Assembly: GCA_030544215.1 (NCBI GenBank)
Contig: JARZZO010000001.1
Coordinates: forward strand, 40,513,670 to 40,577,669
DNA length: 64,000 bases
Source: Zantedeschia hybrid cultivar
Lineage: Eukaryota > Streptophyta > Magnoliopsida > Alismatales > Araceae
Reading direction: 5' to 3'
Shown piece after piece: positions 10,206 to 19,844 of this stretch; position 1 is the first letter of the stretch; each line of letters starts with the position of its first letter. The position numbers and the translations under genes were made by a program. The notes under the pieces are model-generated. The model was given only the letters and a program-made list of their open reading frames with translations, searched no databases and was not told the DNA's origin.

Positions 10206-11288
10206 ATGGAGGACATATCCCTCTCCCTCTCCCTCTCACTGCCCTGCTCTCAGCTCTCGAACCACAGCGAGCTCTCTTGTGCACTTACACTCTCCACGCC
10301 CTCCTGCATCTACAATGCCGCACGCCCTTCCCAGTCGCCGCTACTTGCTCCTCCGATGGTTGAGAAGATGGCGGAGTCGTCTGATGGCGGCAACACCACC
10401 CTGTCGCTCCAACTCAGTCTTTCTCTTCCATCTACGAAGCCGGAATTCGAAACTTGTACCAGCGCGGGGACCCGGAGAGCGTCGGAGTCGGCGCCCGCCG
10501 ACGACAGTGCCGAAGGGAGCAACGACGTTCCACCGCCAGCAAGAGAGGGGCCGAAAAGGGGAGAGCTCCAGCCGGCCCGGCAGGGAACGTGGCAGGAGAC
10601 GGCGCGGCGCCTGGGGAGCACGGACCCCCTGCTCATCCAGGAGAAGAGGTTGGTCGCCACCGATGTCAGCCCCGGCCACGCGCGGTTCCTCTTCGCCAAG
10701 CCCGAAGAGGACAAGGGGAAGGCCAAGGAGAAGGGGAAGCAACCCCACATCAGGGCCCCGAGAAAGCTGCTCGACATACTGACGCCGGCAGAGAAGGCGG
10801 CCGCGGGCCCCGGCGGCGGGCTGCCGGTGCTTCTGCTCGACCGGTGGGGGCAGGAGTATCCGGGCAACAAGCTCAGGCACTGGACCAGCAGCAACTCGTA
10901 CGTCATCCTGGGCAAGTGGTCGGAGTTCGTTCGCCTCAACGAGAACGAGGCGGACGACGACGTCGAAGTGTACGCCTTCCGTGTGCCGCCTGAGAGAACA
11001 GCACCAACTCCGACGCCATCGTCGACGTCCCATGCAGTAGCACCGGAAGCACAAGCGGCAGCAGAGCTGGCCGTGGCTCCAAGATGTCCCTTGCAAGAAC
11101 GCGGCGGCGGTGCGCAAGAGGAGTGGAGGCTGGCGGTGGTGGTGTGTTCTCGGGTGCCACTTGAGGAGGAAGAGAGAAGGCGGCGAGAGGCGCCGGAGAT
11201 CAAGAAAGCGCGCCGTCAGCAGAAGGCGGCTTCGACCAGAATCCAGAGGAAGAAGCGCCAGAGCCCGGGCGGGGGCTGCCAAGGTTGA
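10206..11288 (+). CDS. B3-domain protein with EAR-like repression motifs
   Basis: GC-rich open frame of 360 codons from the chosen ATG. I prefer this start because it follows the TATA-like box and puts ISLSLSLSLP at the very N-terminus. The frame stays open upstream to an ATG at 9975, and another ATG lies at 10356. Two LxLxL (EAR-like) motifs are visible: LSLSLSLP near residue 5 and LSLQLSLSLP near residue 65. A basic, low-complexity linker follows, then a B3-like domain of the plant At2g/DUF313 type: KRLVATDVSPGHARFLF, ILTPAEKAA, GLPVLLLDRWGQEYPGNKL, then a tail with WTSSNSYVILGKWSEFVR and DDVEVYAFRV. Family role: nuclear DNA binding, with EAR motifs usually recruiting co-repressors. The end (after about residue 265) is Arg/Glu/Pro-rich and may have drifted in frame. 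An AATAAA lies 35 bp after the stop (11323-11328). Expression is unproven. Confidence 0.72.
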   Translation: MEDISLSLSLSLPCSQLSNHSELSCALTLSTPSCIYNAARPSQSPLLAPPMVEKMAESSDGGNTTLSLQLSLSLPSTKPEFETCTSAGTRRASESAPADDSAEGSNDVPPPAREGPKRGELQPARQGTWQETARRLGSTDPLLIQEKRLVATDVSPGHARFLFAKPEEDKGKAKEKGKQPHIRAPRKLLDILTPAEKAAAGPGGGLPVLLLDRWGQEYPGNKLRHWTSSNSYVILGKWSEFVRLNENEADDDVEVYAFRVPPERTAPTPTPSSTSHAVAPEAQAAAELAVAPRCPLQERGGGAQEEWRLAVVVCSRVPLEEEERRRREAPEIKKARRQQKAASTRIQRKKRQSPGGGCQG

Positions 11289-12247
11289 GAGCAGAGGGAT
11301 AGCGGCAGCGTTTCACTACCGCAATAAACTAAATTTTAGTTCAAAGACTAGAAAATTAAATGAAATATACTTTAGTTGTCTTGTCTTATGGTTTTATATA
11401 CATATACATATGTATGTTAAACTTTGGTTAAGTGAGATTGATCGACTCTTCATCAAAGCTTACTCATCAGAAATCGGATTGAGAAATCCTCCAACTATAA
11501 TTCAAATCAACCTTATCTTAACCCAATTCAATTCAATTCATATATCTATTAGGCCAACTTGGCTAGAGTAGATGGGTTGTTAGTATACTAGTTTCTGTAG
11601 GATTTGACAAGTTAAATACGTAGGATAATTTCATATTAATTATTCTTATATGTCAAATTTTAAAATGTAATTTTTGTTAACTTAATATATATTTGGTATT
11701 AATAATTCAATTATCCAGCTAATTATTAATATATAAGACATAATAAATAGCCTTTTTAAATCGATAGGGTTAATGAATACAATGACAGTTAGATCCGACC
11801 CTAATCCATTTGCATCCATATGCTGTATGTTTTGTTGCAACTCGCAAGAGAATTTCTTTTCTCATCATCTTTAGGAGGTTTTTATAAGAAAGACTCTTAT
11901 GTGTTAATAGGGTGTTTGGGAGTACTTTCTTTTTTGAGACTATTTTGTTTTTAAATTTTAGTCTCTCATAAATTTTGACTTAATTTTTAAAACTAGTATA
12001 AATCTCTTGTTGACTTGTTTGACGAGATTGCCACAACTTCTAAAAATGAAGTGGACATGTTTGACGAATGCTATTTCGATAAGATTTTAAAAAATTAATA
12101 AGGTTATCTTCCATTAAGTGGTGTGTGAGCTTTCCTAACTTTTAATGATTATAGAACAAAGTTTATGAAATAGGATGCTGTCAGGATCATAGAACTAGAG
12201 AAAGATGCTCCCATGATCATACTACAAAGTTAGAGCAAGAAGACTTA
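11289..12247. other. AT-rich intergenic sequence
   Basis: Downstream of the B3 gene. Only a poly(A)-type AATAAA at 11323-11328 and AT-rich sequence are evident. GGGTGTTTGGGAGTAC at about 11914 looks like the left end of a MITE, but I found no matching right end. No coding region recognised. Confidence 0.5.
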
Positions 12248-12532
12248 GGCCGTGTTTGGCGCAGCTTCTATTTGGAAGTACTTTTGCACTTCCATTTAGT
12301 TATTCTTTGTGGACGTACTTAGATCTTGAAAACCATTTATGTAATATTTTAGGCTTCCAACCAAAAGCTATAAGGTAAAGCTTTCAAAATTGGAAAAAAA
12401 ATGAGGTTGTTATGGAAGAGTTGACTCTTGTAACAAGCCAAAATTAGTTATAATCTCTCTTTTTCAAGTCATTCTATGTGAGAAGTATAAGCGAAAAGTG
12501 GCTTTCAAATAGAAGTTTTGTCAAACATGGCC
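12248..12532. mobile_element. Tourist-like (PIF/Harbinger) MITE
   Basis: A 285-bp element with terminal inverted repeats of about 33 bp. The left end begins GGCCGTGTTTGGCGCAGCTT; the right end reads, on the other strand, GGCCATGTTTGACAAAACTT. Both continue into CTATTTG. It is flanked by TTA at 12245-12247 and 12533-12535, the 3-bp TTA/TAA target duplication typical of Harbinger-type MITEs. No coding capacity. Confidence 0.82.
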
Positions 12533-12535
12533 TTA

Positions 12536-13055
12536 GAATCTGGATCTTGTCAAACCCTATCTTAATTAGGGTGGTCGACCTTGAGTATTTTTTAAGGTGG
12601 GGATTGAAGAATTAAAGAAACAAATTGAGTAGAACCAAATGTCCCTTTGACCCGGTTTTGTAAAGTTCCAAACCCAAGCAGCAACAATAGAGAAAAGTGG
12701 AGGAGTAGCGGCATCATTTTATTTAGTTCTAGGCTCCAGGCTGGGGCAACAATTTGGATCTTTTGAGATCTGGTTATTGGATAGAGAGATCATGCATGCC
12801 AAACTTCCTCCTCTAGTACCCACCACGACTCCTCATCACAGATTTGAGATGGCTAGAGCTTTCTCCAGCAGAGGAGCGCTGATGAGATGATTCTCAATCC
12901 CCATTAGCAACATCGGATCTTTGAGAGCCTCCACCAATCTGCTCATTAAAACATTGAATTCTGATGAGCACCGGAACACATCCTCGTGGAAGCCTTCCAC
13001 AGAGTCAAATTAGAGTTGTTGCAGTAGTAGTGGAGACCACCAAAATGATGACAAC
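12536..13055. other. Unassigned sequence with a minus-strand coding-like fragment
   Basis: Between the MITE and the truncated Copia reverse transcriptase. On the minus strand about 12836-13010 translates without stop and includes FNVLMSRLVEALKDP and LISAPLLEKALAISNL, which looks protein-like but which I do not recognise. It could be a gene or transposon fragment joined to the Copia element by deletion. Confidence 0.35.
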
Positions 13056-14224
13056 ATTTCTAATTCTTAATGAAGTTAGTAGACTTGATTTTCTCATCAA
13101 ATCTTATGTTCCAGTTCTGGGATACCTACTTCAGTCCAAAGATGGACCTCTGCAACTAAACTCCTTGTAAGTAAAGCCTTCAGGTTTTATTATGTACACC
13201 CCTTTCTCAATATTTCTACTGAGGAAAGCCATCTTCATGTCCATTTGCTAGATCTCGTAATGGTAGTATACAGCAATGGCGAGAAGTACTCTGAACGACT
13301 TTGTCATGGCAACTGGTGAGAAAGTTTCGTCATAATCAATTCCTTATATTTGACGATATTCTTGTGTCACCAATCTTACTTTATAAGTGTCGATTTATCT
13401 ATCTGCACCGATCTTTATCTTACAGATCCACTTGCATCCGATGAGTACAATACACTTGGGCAAGTCCTCAAAGTTCTAAACTTGGTTGGTGTACATAGAC
13501 TGTATTTCAGAGTTCATAGCTTCTCGTTATTTTTCGATTTCTGGGCCTTCAATAGCTTTCTGATAAGTCTTGAGATTATCATCCTCATTACATAGCATTT
13601 TTTAGTTACCCTCACTAATATGTCCCACATATCTTTCGAGTTGTCTTGGTACTCAAGTAGACTTACGAGGTTCTTATGTGTACTCACTAACAGAGTTAGG
13701 AACTGAGGGATCATCTAATGAGCTAAGAACAATCTGTGTATCTAAAACATCTTCCAGGACTACCTTACTTCCACTATCTTCTTGGAGAAGATATTCTTCT
13801 TCCAAAAAAATAACTTTTCTGGCAACAAACACCTTTTGTTTGCAATGATAGTAAAAGTAGTAACCAAGGATTTCCTTTAGACACCCAACAAACTTGCATA
13901 TATTGGTTCTTGACTCTAATTTATCTAAATCATGTTTCTTTACATGGACAGTACAACCCTAGACTTTAACAGGAAAAAAGTCTAATTATTTTGCCCTTCC
14001 ATGTCTCATATGGAGTAGAAGTCATAAACTTACTAGGTACCATGTTCAACAAATATGCAGCCGACTCAAGTGCGTATCCCTACAGAGATGCTAGTAATTG
14101 AGAGAAGCTCATCAACGAATGCACCATGTCTAACATGGCGTAATTCCTTCTTTCAAATACATCATTCATCTGAGGTGTATAAGGAAGTGTTAGCTAAGAA
14201 AGTTTATAATTATCATTTAAAAAT
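13056..14224 (-). pseudogene. Angela-like Copia (element D): integrase end and truncated reverse transcriptase
   Basis: Reading the minus strand from 14224: YTPQMNDV-ERRN (integrase Glu region), NMVPSKF and STPYEIWKGK, then a decayed linker. The reverse transcriptase start follows, with QSMYTNQVWNFEDLP, IGCKWIYK, DYDETFSPVAM and QMDMKMAFLS-N, then QRSIFGLK and NWNIRFDEKIKS near 13060. It stops there, before the YVDD box, so the element is truncated at its 3' side. Many stops and frameshifts. The motifs match the Angela/BARE branch of Copia. The preceding part of integrase is at 16378-16600, beyond a solo LTR. The two rejoin in frame once the LTR and one AAAAT are removed. Confidence 0.82.
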
Positions 14225-15219
14225 TGTAAAGACCCGCCACCCTAGAATCAGGGATCCGATTACTAAATGGGTACCGAATCATTAATTTGGAACCAAACCA
14301 GGATCTAGGTAAGTCTGGGAAATAAACAATAAACTAAGCTAAACATTCACATCGCATTGAATTAAAAAGAAAGTGTAAGAATTAAAAGTTATTACAATGC
14401 GACTCGACACAGTAAATAATTACATATTCCAACTGAAAAGAAATAATTAAGCGTACATGTCAGAAATAAAATAACAACTACGTCGGGGCATACCCCGGAA
14501 CAACAGCCGTTGGCGCGCAACTCAAAGCGGTACTCTCATCGCTAAGTTTGTCTGGAACCCTCACCTGAAAACCGCAGGGGTGAGTCTCAACGAAAAGACT
14601 CAGTAGGGATCCTTCGATCCCCACTGCCCACTCACACACCCACAAGTGCAAAAACACAGCTGAAGGTAAAGTAAGCAAGTAAAGCAGTAATTACTACTCC
14701 TAAATCTCGATATGAATCACATGCATTCGAAATATAACATGCATATTTCTAAAACCATTCTACCAGGGAGCCCACAACCAACGTCTCGGCAAAACATGCC
14801 AACCACACAAACGAAGGTGGGAAACACCGACCCGCTGAGACCAAGTAGTAACCCCTCGGATAGCACGCGAGCTACTCCGACCTAACAGGCTCTAAGTGGT
14901 TACTACTTCTCTCAGCATGAGTGACACTTCACAGGTACCATACCCACACTAGTACTAGCTAACCCCAGGGTTCACCAGGTGACCCTCTCTCACTAGGCGT
15001 CACCACGCCACACCCACACCGGCGCTGTATTCCACCCACACCAACACAGGGTGATAAAGCGCTACAACTGTCACTCTAGGCCCACGGTGGTACGAAACAC
15101 AACACGGTGCGATCCAGTCACATAAGAAACCTCATCTTCGAGTACGATTATAATCATGCAATTAACCAAACTATCTAACAATGTAACACATATTAATAAC
15201 ATGAATTAGTGTGTTCTGT

Positions 15220-15551
15220 CTTGAATCGCGTCGTCCAAGGCCGACGTCATTCAAGTCTCCTAAACTGGTTCATAAAAACTTGGCCTCGGAAATGGCCTAA
15301 AACGCGTCGTCACATGTAGCCGCCTTTTGAAAGGCATCGCTGTCCCTCGTCGCCTGACAGCGACAGAAGCAGGGACAGGCTACGGGGTGATTTCCACTAA
15401 AATGCGTCGTTCACGCAAGTCGCCTTTTGAAAAGACGTCGCTGTTCCTGGACGCTTATAAGTCCCGGGACAAGGTCTGTTATTGGGCTAAATCGCGTCGT
15501 AGATGGGAGCCGCCTTTCTAAAAGGCGTCCTTATCCCTCGACGCCATTTAG
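15220..15551. repeat. GCGTC/GACGC dyad block 1 in solo LTR F
   Basis: 15220-15255 is CTTGAATCGCGTCG ... CGACGTCATTCAAG, a near-perfect dyad. Three compound units follow (about 15297-15365, 15397-15462, 15487-15551). In the last, outer arms CTAAATCGCGTCG and CGACGCCATTTAG enclose inner arms GCCGCCTTT and AAAGGCGTC. Such a unit could form a double hairpin or cruciform. It lies in the promoter-side half of the LTR when read on the minus strand. Confidence 0.75.
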
Positions 15552-16057
15552 TTCAGATAGACAGGTTCTTCCCTCCATTTCCCCCAATCCACAAATTGAG
15601 ATTTCTCCCCCAAAACGAACGAAAAGACAATGAAACTCAGGGGGAAAATGAGGAGAACCTAACTACCCATTAAAACACCCAATTTCTCATCTCATGCATT
15701 TAACATTTTCACCCAAAAAGCACCCCTAAACATGCTTCAAAGCGGGAAAACATGCTTTTTCAATGAAATACAATGGGGATCGTCACCCTACCGGTTACTC
15801 GAACTCCTCCAAGCTCCAAGCCGCCCACCCGTCTCGCCCCACGCCGCCACCGGTACCGCCGAGGACGTCGTTACTCCGCGGAGGAGGTGGTGGTGGTAGT
15901 GGTGGGAGTTAGGAGGTCGATAGAGTGGAGGGGGAGACGAAATGGTGGGAGGAAAAGAAGGAGGGGGAAGAGGCGTCGCCGGAGGAAGGGAGGAGAGAGA
16001 GAAGGAAGGAAGAAATGAGGGAAAAGAAGGAGGGTTCGCGGGATAACCAGAAACTGG

Positions 16058-16285
16058 GTAAAACGCGTCGTGCACGCCCGACGTCTTTCATATGACAAGA
16101 TCGGGCCGTACACTGACAAGCCAGGGTCGTACTCTGAATGGCGTCGTCCGTCCAAGACGCCATTCAGACGATATGACCAGGGCCGTATTCTCGCGACCCA
16201 AGGCCAGCCCACGTGGCACAGCCTAAAACGCGTCTACATTGCTGGACGCCGTTTAAACCGCGTCTCGCAAGCTCGACGCGAAATA
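16058..16285. repeat. GCGTC/GACGC dyad block 2 in solo LTR F
   Basis: Contains a perfect 12-bp dyad at 16134-16167 (CTGAATGGCGTC, ten-base loop, GACGCCATTCAG). Weaker dyads sit at 16058-16091 and 16223-16285. The same positions are occupied by dyads in elements C and E. Confidence 0.8.
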
Positions 16286-16377
16286 GAACAGAGTCTCAGC
16301 CCCATCATGGCCTGAACTACGGGATCCCACCCCGAAAACTGACCCGATACCCGGATCCGAAAACCTCAATCCTTACA

Positions 16378-17363
16378 AAAATAGTGTGAGGTTCGTACTT
16401 AAGTATTCTCCTCTTCGATCCAATTAAAGAGCGTTGATACTCTTTACAATTTGCTTCTCTATTTCATTCTTAAATTCTCTGAATTTCTCATAAAAATTTG
16501 AATTGTACTTCATTAAGTACACATAGTCGAATCTTGAGAAATCATCAGTGAATGTAATGAAATAAGAGAAGTCACCCTTGGGTAGACATAGGATCACATA
16601 CATTTGAATATATTTGTTCTAAAATGTCTTTGGCTCTTTCTCCATATCTTGTAAATGGAAACTTTGTCAACTTACTCATTAGACAGGACTCACATGTTGC
16701 GTATGATTCATAATCAAATGGATCTAAGTATCCATTCTTATGAAATCTTTGGAGTCTATTCTCGCCAATGTATCCAAATCTATAGTGCCAAAGATAGGCT
16801 TGGTTCACATAATACTTGATCTTCTTAAAAGTTTTATCAATATGAAGACAATGATAAGAAACATCTAAAAGGTACAAACCATTGACTAAACATGCAATAG
16901 CAACAAATTTATTATTATAATAAATAGAACAACTATTGTTCTCAATAATCAATTGTATCCAATTCTATCTAAATAGGAAACATAAATAATTTTCTTTATT
17001 ATGTTAGGAACATAATAACAATCATATAATAATAAGGAATCTCCAGATAGAAGTTGAGGTTCACTGTCCCTACAATGATCGTCATAACCTTTGCGTCGTT
17101 TCCTAGCCTCAAATCCACCTCGCTTCTACTCAACTTTCTCCTACTTGTCAGCACATGTACATCATTACAAACATGAAAAGTATATCCAGTATCTAATACC
17201 CATGATGTAGAATCTCTAACAGACAAATTAATATCTATCATATAGATACTTGAAGCTTTTCCAAGCTTCGCCTTTTCTTGAGCCTTCTCCTTGAAGTACT
17301 CCTTGTAGCTCCTCTTCTAATGTCCCTTCTGATGATAGTGGAAACACTCACCCTTCTCCACTT
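16378..17363 (-). pseudogene. Element D: zinc knuckle, protease, GAG-pre-integrase and integrase start
   Basis: Minus-strand order from 17363: ECFHYHQKGH (CCHC-type knuckle), then SWVLDTGYTFHVCND with the protease D-T-G (Copia normally D-S-G). GAG-pre-integrase follows with YLWHYRFGYIGENRLQRF and CESCLMSKLTKFPF (integrase zinc finger). Integrase core motifs TFTDDFSRFDYVYLMKY and GEYLSTN lie at about 16390-16500. Frame changes and stops are present. Upstream gag continues at 44427 after the 27-kb Tat insertion. Removing that insertion and one CACTT gives a continuous gag-knuckle reading. Confidence 0.85.
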
Positions 17364-17551
17364 TGTAGACACGCTAATTTTGACGTCATTTCGAGTAAAT
17401 TTCATATCATATAATAACGCCTCAGGGTGGTTTGATAATTAATCACTGATTAATTTTTATTGATATTTTTGAGTGTCGAGATTAACAGACATGTTTAAGT
17501 TAATCAATTGAATTGATTTTAGCTCAAACTTCAGTTAAAATATGAAGAATC

Positions 17552-17849
17552 CTAAAAGGCGTCGACCCGTGTGGACGCCATTTAGAGTTTATTCCTATTT
17601 TAGCGTTTAAATTTGAATTTTAATTAATTGATTTATTAGCTAAAAGGCGTCTGTTAATGTAGACGCGTTTTAAGTTTCCTAAGCTATTTTAACTTCTCTT
17701 CCGGATGTTTATCCTTATCTTAATTAGTGTAAAAGACGTCTACACACATGGACGCTTTTTAGCTAATAAAGATAAAGATAAGTTTTCCCGGATATTTATC
17801 CTTATCTTAATTAATCTGAAAGGCGTCATCCATGGTGGACGCGTTTTAG
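17552..17849. repeat. Four GCGTC/GACGC dyads at about 88-bp spacing, LTR A
   Basis: Dyads begin at 17552, 17640, 17729 and 17816, spaced 88, 89 and 87 bp. The first is CTAAAAGGCGTC ... GACGCCATTTAG (11 of 12 arm positions pair). The others have arms ending in GACGCG or GACGCT plus TTTTA. CCGGAT-TTTATCCTTATCTT words separate the last two. All lie about 100-400 bp upstream of the TATA box, in U3. Confidence 0.85.
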
Positions 17850-17947
17850 ATAATTACAGATAAAGATGAATTAATCAGTAATTATCTGTCGATTAAGGTA
17901 GATAAATCCGAGATTTTTCTATGTTAATCGCGAACGCAGAAAATGCC

Positions 17948-17956
17948 TATAAATAC
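17948..17956 (+). promoter_or_regulatory. TATA box of Tat LTR A
   Basis: CTATAAATA, conserved in LTR B (30690-30700) and in the 3' LTR of A (about 43672-43680). Transcription probably starts about 30 bp downstream, near the poly-A/GAGAGA tract. Confidence 0.75.
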
Positions 17957-18709
17957 CTTGCATCTCAAGGAGTTAAAAAAAAAAAAAAGAGAGAGAGAAT
18001 TATTGAGCCACAGCGTTATAGCGATTTGAAGATCGGAGCAACCACGTCGGAACGTCGGAGCGCTGCCATTTCCAGAAGTCGGCATCCCTCTTCAAGATCT
18101 TCATCATTTCAAAGCTTCAACCAATTGGACTGGGCATAAGTGTTTCATTTTCGAATTTCATTTTTACATCATTCATTAGTTTCATACCTCTTATTCACTT
18201 CATGCAACACACACCACATCATCAATTTTCCAAAACCCATTTGTTTTAAAGGGGTTTCAAAGCCATTTAAACAAGTGAGTTGCTGTTTAAACATGTTTAT
18301 AATCATGGTTAGCTTTGATATTATTTCCATTTAAATTCTCATCAGCACTTCTTCTTTATTTTTCTGTTTCTCTGTCTCTGCTGCACTCGACAACAACAAC
18401 AAGAAATCAAAAAGAGGGAAATCAAGCATAAAGCCAGGAGAACTTCTGGACGATCCTCAACATTCAACAGCAAGAACAAAAGAACAAGAAATGGCTCTCT
18501 TTCTTCAGCCGGCTGAAGGAGGGGAACCAAGGATTCATTCTTCCGCGTTCAAACAGGTAGGCGATCAAACCTCTTTTGAAGCTTTTTAGTTAAAAGTTTC
18601 TGGCGATCACTGCACCTTAGTTGCATTTTTTTTAATAGGTTAATTTACCCTAAACAACATAGTTTTTCACATTAATCACACGAGCAATTTTCAGCACCTA
18701 CAGCTCTTT

Positions 18710-18727
18710 TGGCGATCACGGTGGGAC
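18710..18727 (+). other. Candidate primer binding site, element A
   Basis: TGGCGATCACGGTGGGAC begins eight bases after the LTR end. The leading TGG and the position fit a tRNA primer site, but I cannot name the tRNA with confidence. The same sequence follows LTR B. Confidence 0.55.
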
Positions 18728-19093
18728 TTGGTCTCGCCGTCTTTTAATTTCTTTTGTTCTTGCTATTATCATACCGGGCACCCACGGTGCACCATTTGTG
18801 TCTTTCGACACGTCCTCACCAATTGGTGAGTGTTTAGTTTGATTAATTTCCCTCGTGCACCACGTGCACACCCCAGTGGCAAGATCTTGTCCCTCCCCTT
18901 GATTAGTTCAAAAAGCTGTTTTTTGTGATAAAATGATGTGTGATTGCGTGATTTCTTAGTTGTTTAGTTAGTAAATCATCCTGTTTAAAATCTGAAACTA
19001 AAAATCTTTGCATGAGTCGATTGTTTACTGCATTTTACCCTGTTTAAGGAGGATTCGACCCAGAAAATCCTTCTGGAAATCTGTTTCTGCGAA

Positions 19094-19353
19094 CTAAAAA
19101 GCATCCAGGAACAGCGACGCGTTTCAAAACCGCGTCATCACTCCTAGACGCCTTTTAGCCTCCAGGCTTTCTCTGCTGTTTGCATCTGTTTCTGCGAAAT
19201 AATTAAGTTCTGTGTTGAATAGCGTCGACCATCATCGACGCTATTCAGACAGTTTTTAGTTATTTTCCAGGCTTTCTCTGCTGTTTGCATCTGTTCTCTG
19301 CGAAAGAATTAAGTTCTGTTTTGAATAGCGTCGACTATAATCGACGCGATTCA
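19094..19353. repeat. GCGTC/GACGC dyads in the leader of element A
   Basis: A double unit at 19094-19158, then a perfect 13-bp dyad at 19216-19247 (TGAATAGCGTCGA, loop CCATCA, TCGACGCTATTCA). A third dyad at 19322-19353 has the same left arm, loop CTATAA and one arm mismatch. The last two lie in a tandemly duplicated unit of about 106 bp. They would be present in the genomic RNA between primer site and gag. Confidence 0.85.
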
Positions 19354-19844
19354 GACAGTTTCTTAATTATTTTTCAGTTTCCAGATTTCTGTGTTGAGTG
19401 CTAGCTACCCATTACTTTACTAAGCATTAGAGGCCATCCAGGTCGCAGGACATACGCATTGAGGCTAAAACCCTCCTTTTCTTAGGAACACATTACTCGA
19501 CGTCAGCAACTCTCTCTGATTAGGTTGGTCCCTTGATCAGACTAGAGAAGTTGACGTTGAGACCTCCATAAGTCCCCAAAATCAAGCTATTCTTCCTTGA
19601 TCATCGGGCTGGTTGTACCAATTGAAGTCCCGGCTAGATTCCGAAAGCGTTGTGAAAGAGAACTCTAGAGAATAACGGTGGAAACTGAACTGAAACTAGG
19701 ATCCTTCCCTGAGCGAAATTGTGGTTTAATCTAATTCAAATAACTCAACAAGGAACCCTGAAATCACGTTAAGCATCCACTTGTTTGATTAATCTCTGCA
19801 CAACTTGTTTGATTAAATTTTTGAAAAAAAGAGAATCTAATATC

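Larger units (their letters stand above)
14225..16377 (-). mobile_element. Solo Tekay-type LTR (F)
   Basis: Plus-strand ends are TGTAAAGACCCGCC and CTCAATCCTTACA. It is flanked by perfect AAAAT duplications (14220-14224, 16378-16382). The sequence is the reverse complement of the LTRs of element C (47677-49795) and matches the LTR of element E (58920-61195), so its orientation is minus. It is 2153 bp with no internal region, so most likely formed by LTR-LTR recombination. It interrupts the integrase of element D. It contains two blocks of GCGTC/GACGC dyads. Confidence 0.9.
17364..18702 (+). repeat. Tat element A 5' LTR
   Basis: Starts TGTAGACACG and ends AGCACCTACA. A perfect TGACGTCA (17381-17388), a bZIP-type site, lies near the start. 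Four dyads occupy 17552-17849, and a TATA box is at 17948-17956. A GAGAGA/poly-A tract follows, then a putative splice-donor-like CAGGTAGGC at about 18555. Matches 43089-44426 and, at lower identity, 30111-31428. Confidence 0.93.

Noticed and set aside
10310..11282. Long minus-strand open frames opposite the B3 gene
   Set aside because: Typical antisense shadows of a GC-rich gene; no recognisable domain.
11914..11940. Possible second MITE starting GGGTGTTTGGGAGTAC
   Set aside because: No matching inverted end or target duplication found downstream.
17552..17849. Regularly spaced repeats resembling a CRISPR array
   Set aside because: The units are inverted dyads in a plant LTR with non-identical arms and AT-rich, homologous spacers; no cas genes and a eukaryotic context.
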